A stretch of DNA of 64,000 nucleotides, taken from NCBI RefSeq assembly GCF_001280015.1, contig NZ_LGDV01000190.1:62001-126000 (forward strand), in the 5' to 3' direction. The stretch comes from Streptomyces sp. MMG1121 (GTDB taxonomy: Bacteria; Actinomycetota; Actinomycetes; Streptomycetales; Streptomycetaceae). Under the pieces are notes generated by a model. That model saw only the letters and a list, made by a program, of their open reading frames with translations, was not told where the DNA came from and ran no database searches. This document shows, piece by piece, positions 62,410-64,000 of the stretch (its first letter is position 1; each line of letters opens with the position of its first letter). The position numbers were made by a program, and so were the translations under genes.

Positions 62410-63654
62410 ATGGTCATTGACGCGGACGACGCCATCGCGAACTCCCTGGCAGCGATCGGCAGGGCCCGTACGGCATGGGAGAACCGACCTCGCGCCGTCT
62501 CTCCCGAAGCCGCATACGAGGAGTTCCTGACGTACCTGAGAAGAAACGTTCCTTTCTATCGTGGGCTCGCCCCCGGGGCCGAGCCGCCCCTCGTCGGCCG
62601 GGCCGAACACCAGACGGACGGTGACCGGTTCCGGCCACACGGCGCCCCACCCCCGGCCCACTGGCTCTCCTCCAGTGGCACCACGGGAGCGCCGTTGCGG
62701 GCCACGCTGGACGAGGCGGCCTGGTACGCCGTCAACTACCACTTCTTCGCGCAGATCCGCGAACTGGCCGGCCTGCCCGCGGCCGCGTTCCGCCGCGCCG
62801 AGCCGGCGGTCCTGTTCGTCAGCAACAAGCCGGGCCGTCCCAGCTTCGTACGTCCCCTGCCGTCCCTGAACGACGGTCTCTACCTGCGGCTGCAACTCCC
62901 CGCCGCGGCACAGGCCACCCGCGCCCTCTTCGAGAAGTTCCGCGCCCCGGTCCTCTACGGCAAGCCGACCTATCTGCTCGACCTGCGCACGGCCCTGCTC
63001 GACCAGGGCCTGGAAAGGGCTCCCTGGTCGCCGCGCGTGCTGCTCGTCAGCGGCGAACCGCTCCATCCCGACGACCGCGAACGGCTCACCGACTACTTCG
63101 GGGCGCCCGTGGTCGACGCGCTGGCCTCGACCGAGGGCGGGCTGATCGCCGCGACGCCGCCGGACGAGGCGGAGTACCGCGTGCTGGCCGAAAACGTGCG
63201 CCTCGAAGTCCTCGACGCGAGCGGCCGGACCGCACCGTCCGGGCAGGGCGAACTGGTGCTCACCAACCTCGTCAACCGCAGCACCGCCTTCGCCCGCTAC
63301 CGCACCGGCGACCACGCCGGACTGCGCACCGCGCCGGACGGCACCCAGCGGCTGACCCGGCTGCGCGGCCGGGAGCCGGAGACGGTGGACTTCCGTTCCC
63401 GGACCCTGTCGGCGGACGAGGTGACGCGGGCCATCGGCTTCCTGCCGCACCTCGCCGACTTCCGCTTCACCGCGGGCGAGCGGGAGCGCACGCTCCTGCT
63501 CTGGTCCGCCGAGATCACCTGCACCGATCCGGTGGCCCTGGCCCGCTCCCTGCGTCACGCCGTGACCGACCTCCTGCCCGACGAGGACGTCGAGCTGCGG
63601 CGCTGCGACCGCATCACCCCGCCCGGCGGGAAGAAGCGCCGATTCGCGCTCTGA
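62410..63654 (+). CDS. PaaK-like adenylate-forming enzyme (phenylacetate-CoA ligase family)
   Basis: 414 residues from the ATG at 62410 (RBS gaggcaggg); the frame is open for 50 codons upstream without support. P-loop SSSGTTG (87-93), A5-like region DALASTEGGLI (about 236-246), YRTGD (297-301) and the C-terminal catalytic lysine region TPPGGKKRRF (403-412). The N-terminal RRNVPFYRGL (about 44-53) is typical of PaaK-like enzymes. It should activate a carboxylic acid as acyl-AMP and pass it to CoA, an amine or a carrier. The substrate is unknown. The next gene encodes an aminotransferase, so it may act on an amino or aryl acid in a specialised pathway. Confidence 0.85.
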   Translation: MVIDADDAIANSLAAIGRARTAWENRPRAVSPEAAYEEFLTYLRRNVPFYRGLAPGAEPPLVGRAEHQTDGDRFRPHGAPPPAHWLSSSGTTGAPLRATLDEAAWYAVNYHFFAQIRELAGLPAAAFRRAEPAVLFVSNKPGRPSFVRPLPSLNDGLYLRLQLPAAAQATRALFEKFRAPVLYGKPTYLLDLRTALLDQGLERAPWSPRVLLVSGEPLHPDDRERLTDYFGAPVVDALASTEGGLIAATPPDEAEYRVLAENVRLEVLDASGRTAPSGQGELVLTNLVNRSTAFARYRTGDHAGLRTAPDGTQRLTRLRGREPETVDFRSRTLSADEVTRAIGFLPHLADFRFTAGERERTLLLWSAEITCTDPVALARSLRHAVTDLLPDEDVELRRCDRITPPGGKKRRFAL

Positions 63655-63705
63655 CCCGGCCCGGCCGACCTCACGACCTCACCCCTACCTAGGCGGAGAT
63701 CCCTC

Positions 63706-64000
63706 ATGACCCTCGATCTGACCTGGACCGGCAACCACTTCCTGGATCCGCGGGAGCAGTCCGAGCGGATGAGGTCGGCCACCGCATCGCTCGACGTCAC
63801 CACCCGGGGCGACGTCTGGAGCCGTGAGGTCGCCGCCGCCGTGGCCGGACACTTCGACGTACCCGCGCCGTTCGTCCGCGTCGGCGCGGGCGCCACCCAG
63901 CTCATCGACACCCTGTTGCGCAGCGCCCGGCCGGGCCTCGTGGTGGACGTCACCCCGAACTTCCACCTCACCGCCACCGTCTCCCGGCAGCAGGGCTGGG
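63706..64000 (+). CDS. PLP-dependent aminotransferase, N-terminal part (cut by window end)
   Basis: The ATG at 63706 (RBS aggcggag) opens 98 codons that run off the right edge: MTLDLTWTGNHFLDPREQSE, then SREVAAAVAGHFDVPAPFVRVGAGATQLIDTLLRSARPG. VRVGAGATQLIDTLL matches the cofactor-phosphate-binding region of class I/II aminotransferases related to histidinol-phosphate aminotransferase (usual form GNGSDELI). The catalytic lysine would lie beyond the window. It follows the PaaK-like gene by 51 bp and is probably in the same operon. Confidence 0.75.
   Translation, partial: MTLDLTWTGNHFLDPREQSERMRSATASLDVTTRGDVWSREVAAAVAGHFDVPAPFVRVGAGATQLIDTLLRSARPGLVVDVTPNFHLTATVSRQQGW

Overview
This window is the replication-origin region of a Streptomyces (high-GC actinomycete) chromosome. 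The evidence is the order rplI-rpsR-ssb-rpsF ... parB-parA-rsmG-jag-yidC-yidD-rnpA-rpmH | dnaA-oriC-dnaN-gnd-recF-gyrB-gyrA, GC-rich coding with frequent GTG starts, eight exact copies of the ParB site GTTTCACGTGAAAC, and a DnaA protein with a very long linker domain.

Layout. 1-2.4 kb: end of a MATE transporter, then a leftward ribosomal/SSB operon. 2.6-10 kb: a small membrane protein, FemX-like bridge ligase, alanine-racemase-like protein, GT87 mannosyltransferase-like protein and a class A penicillin-binding protein. 10-15 kb: PadR regulator with a 21-bp palindromic operator, inositol-phosphate synthase, an MFS exporter and the CCA-adding enzyme. 15-25 kb: a rightward run of DUF6049 protein, MurJ, a pseudokinase/discoidin-like membrane protein, SigM, its anti-sigma factor, thioredoxin reductase and thioredoxin, the last two behind a textbook SigR promoter. 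25-32 kb: the leftward parB-to-rpmH block. 32.4-45 kb: dnaA, oriC (918 bp, many DnaA boxes), dnaN, gnd, recF, DUF721, gyrB, gyrA, DUF3566 and tRNA-Ile.

45.3-59 kb is more variable: a 1368-residue HTH-nSTAND-WD40 protein with 14 near-identical blades, several small hypothetical proteins, an orphan [3Fe-4S] ferredoxin, a GT2 glycosyltransferase, DUF6344-like and DLW-39 small proteins, a secreted PPC-like protein convergent with a Ser/Thr kinase, an HTH regulator, tRNA-Ala, a decayed stretch with a WD40-like scrap, and a Nudix hydrolase.

59.3-64 kb looks like the left edge of an uncharacterised specialised locus: a TrmB/LuxR-type regulator, a conserved-looking 117-residue protein, a 51-residue secreted peptide ending in SSWGWD, an OvmZ-like zinc-ribbon/HTH regulator, a PaaK-like adenylate-forming enzyme and the start of a PLP-dependent aminotransferase cut by the window end. 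This is the best candidate for something undescribed.

Genes left of dnaA from rpmH to parB and genes right of it to gyrA are transcribed away from oriC, that is, with the fork. The murJ-sigM-trxBA run is transcribed towards oriC. All eight parS sites lie left of dnaA.
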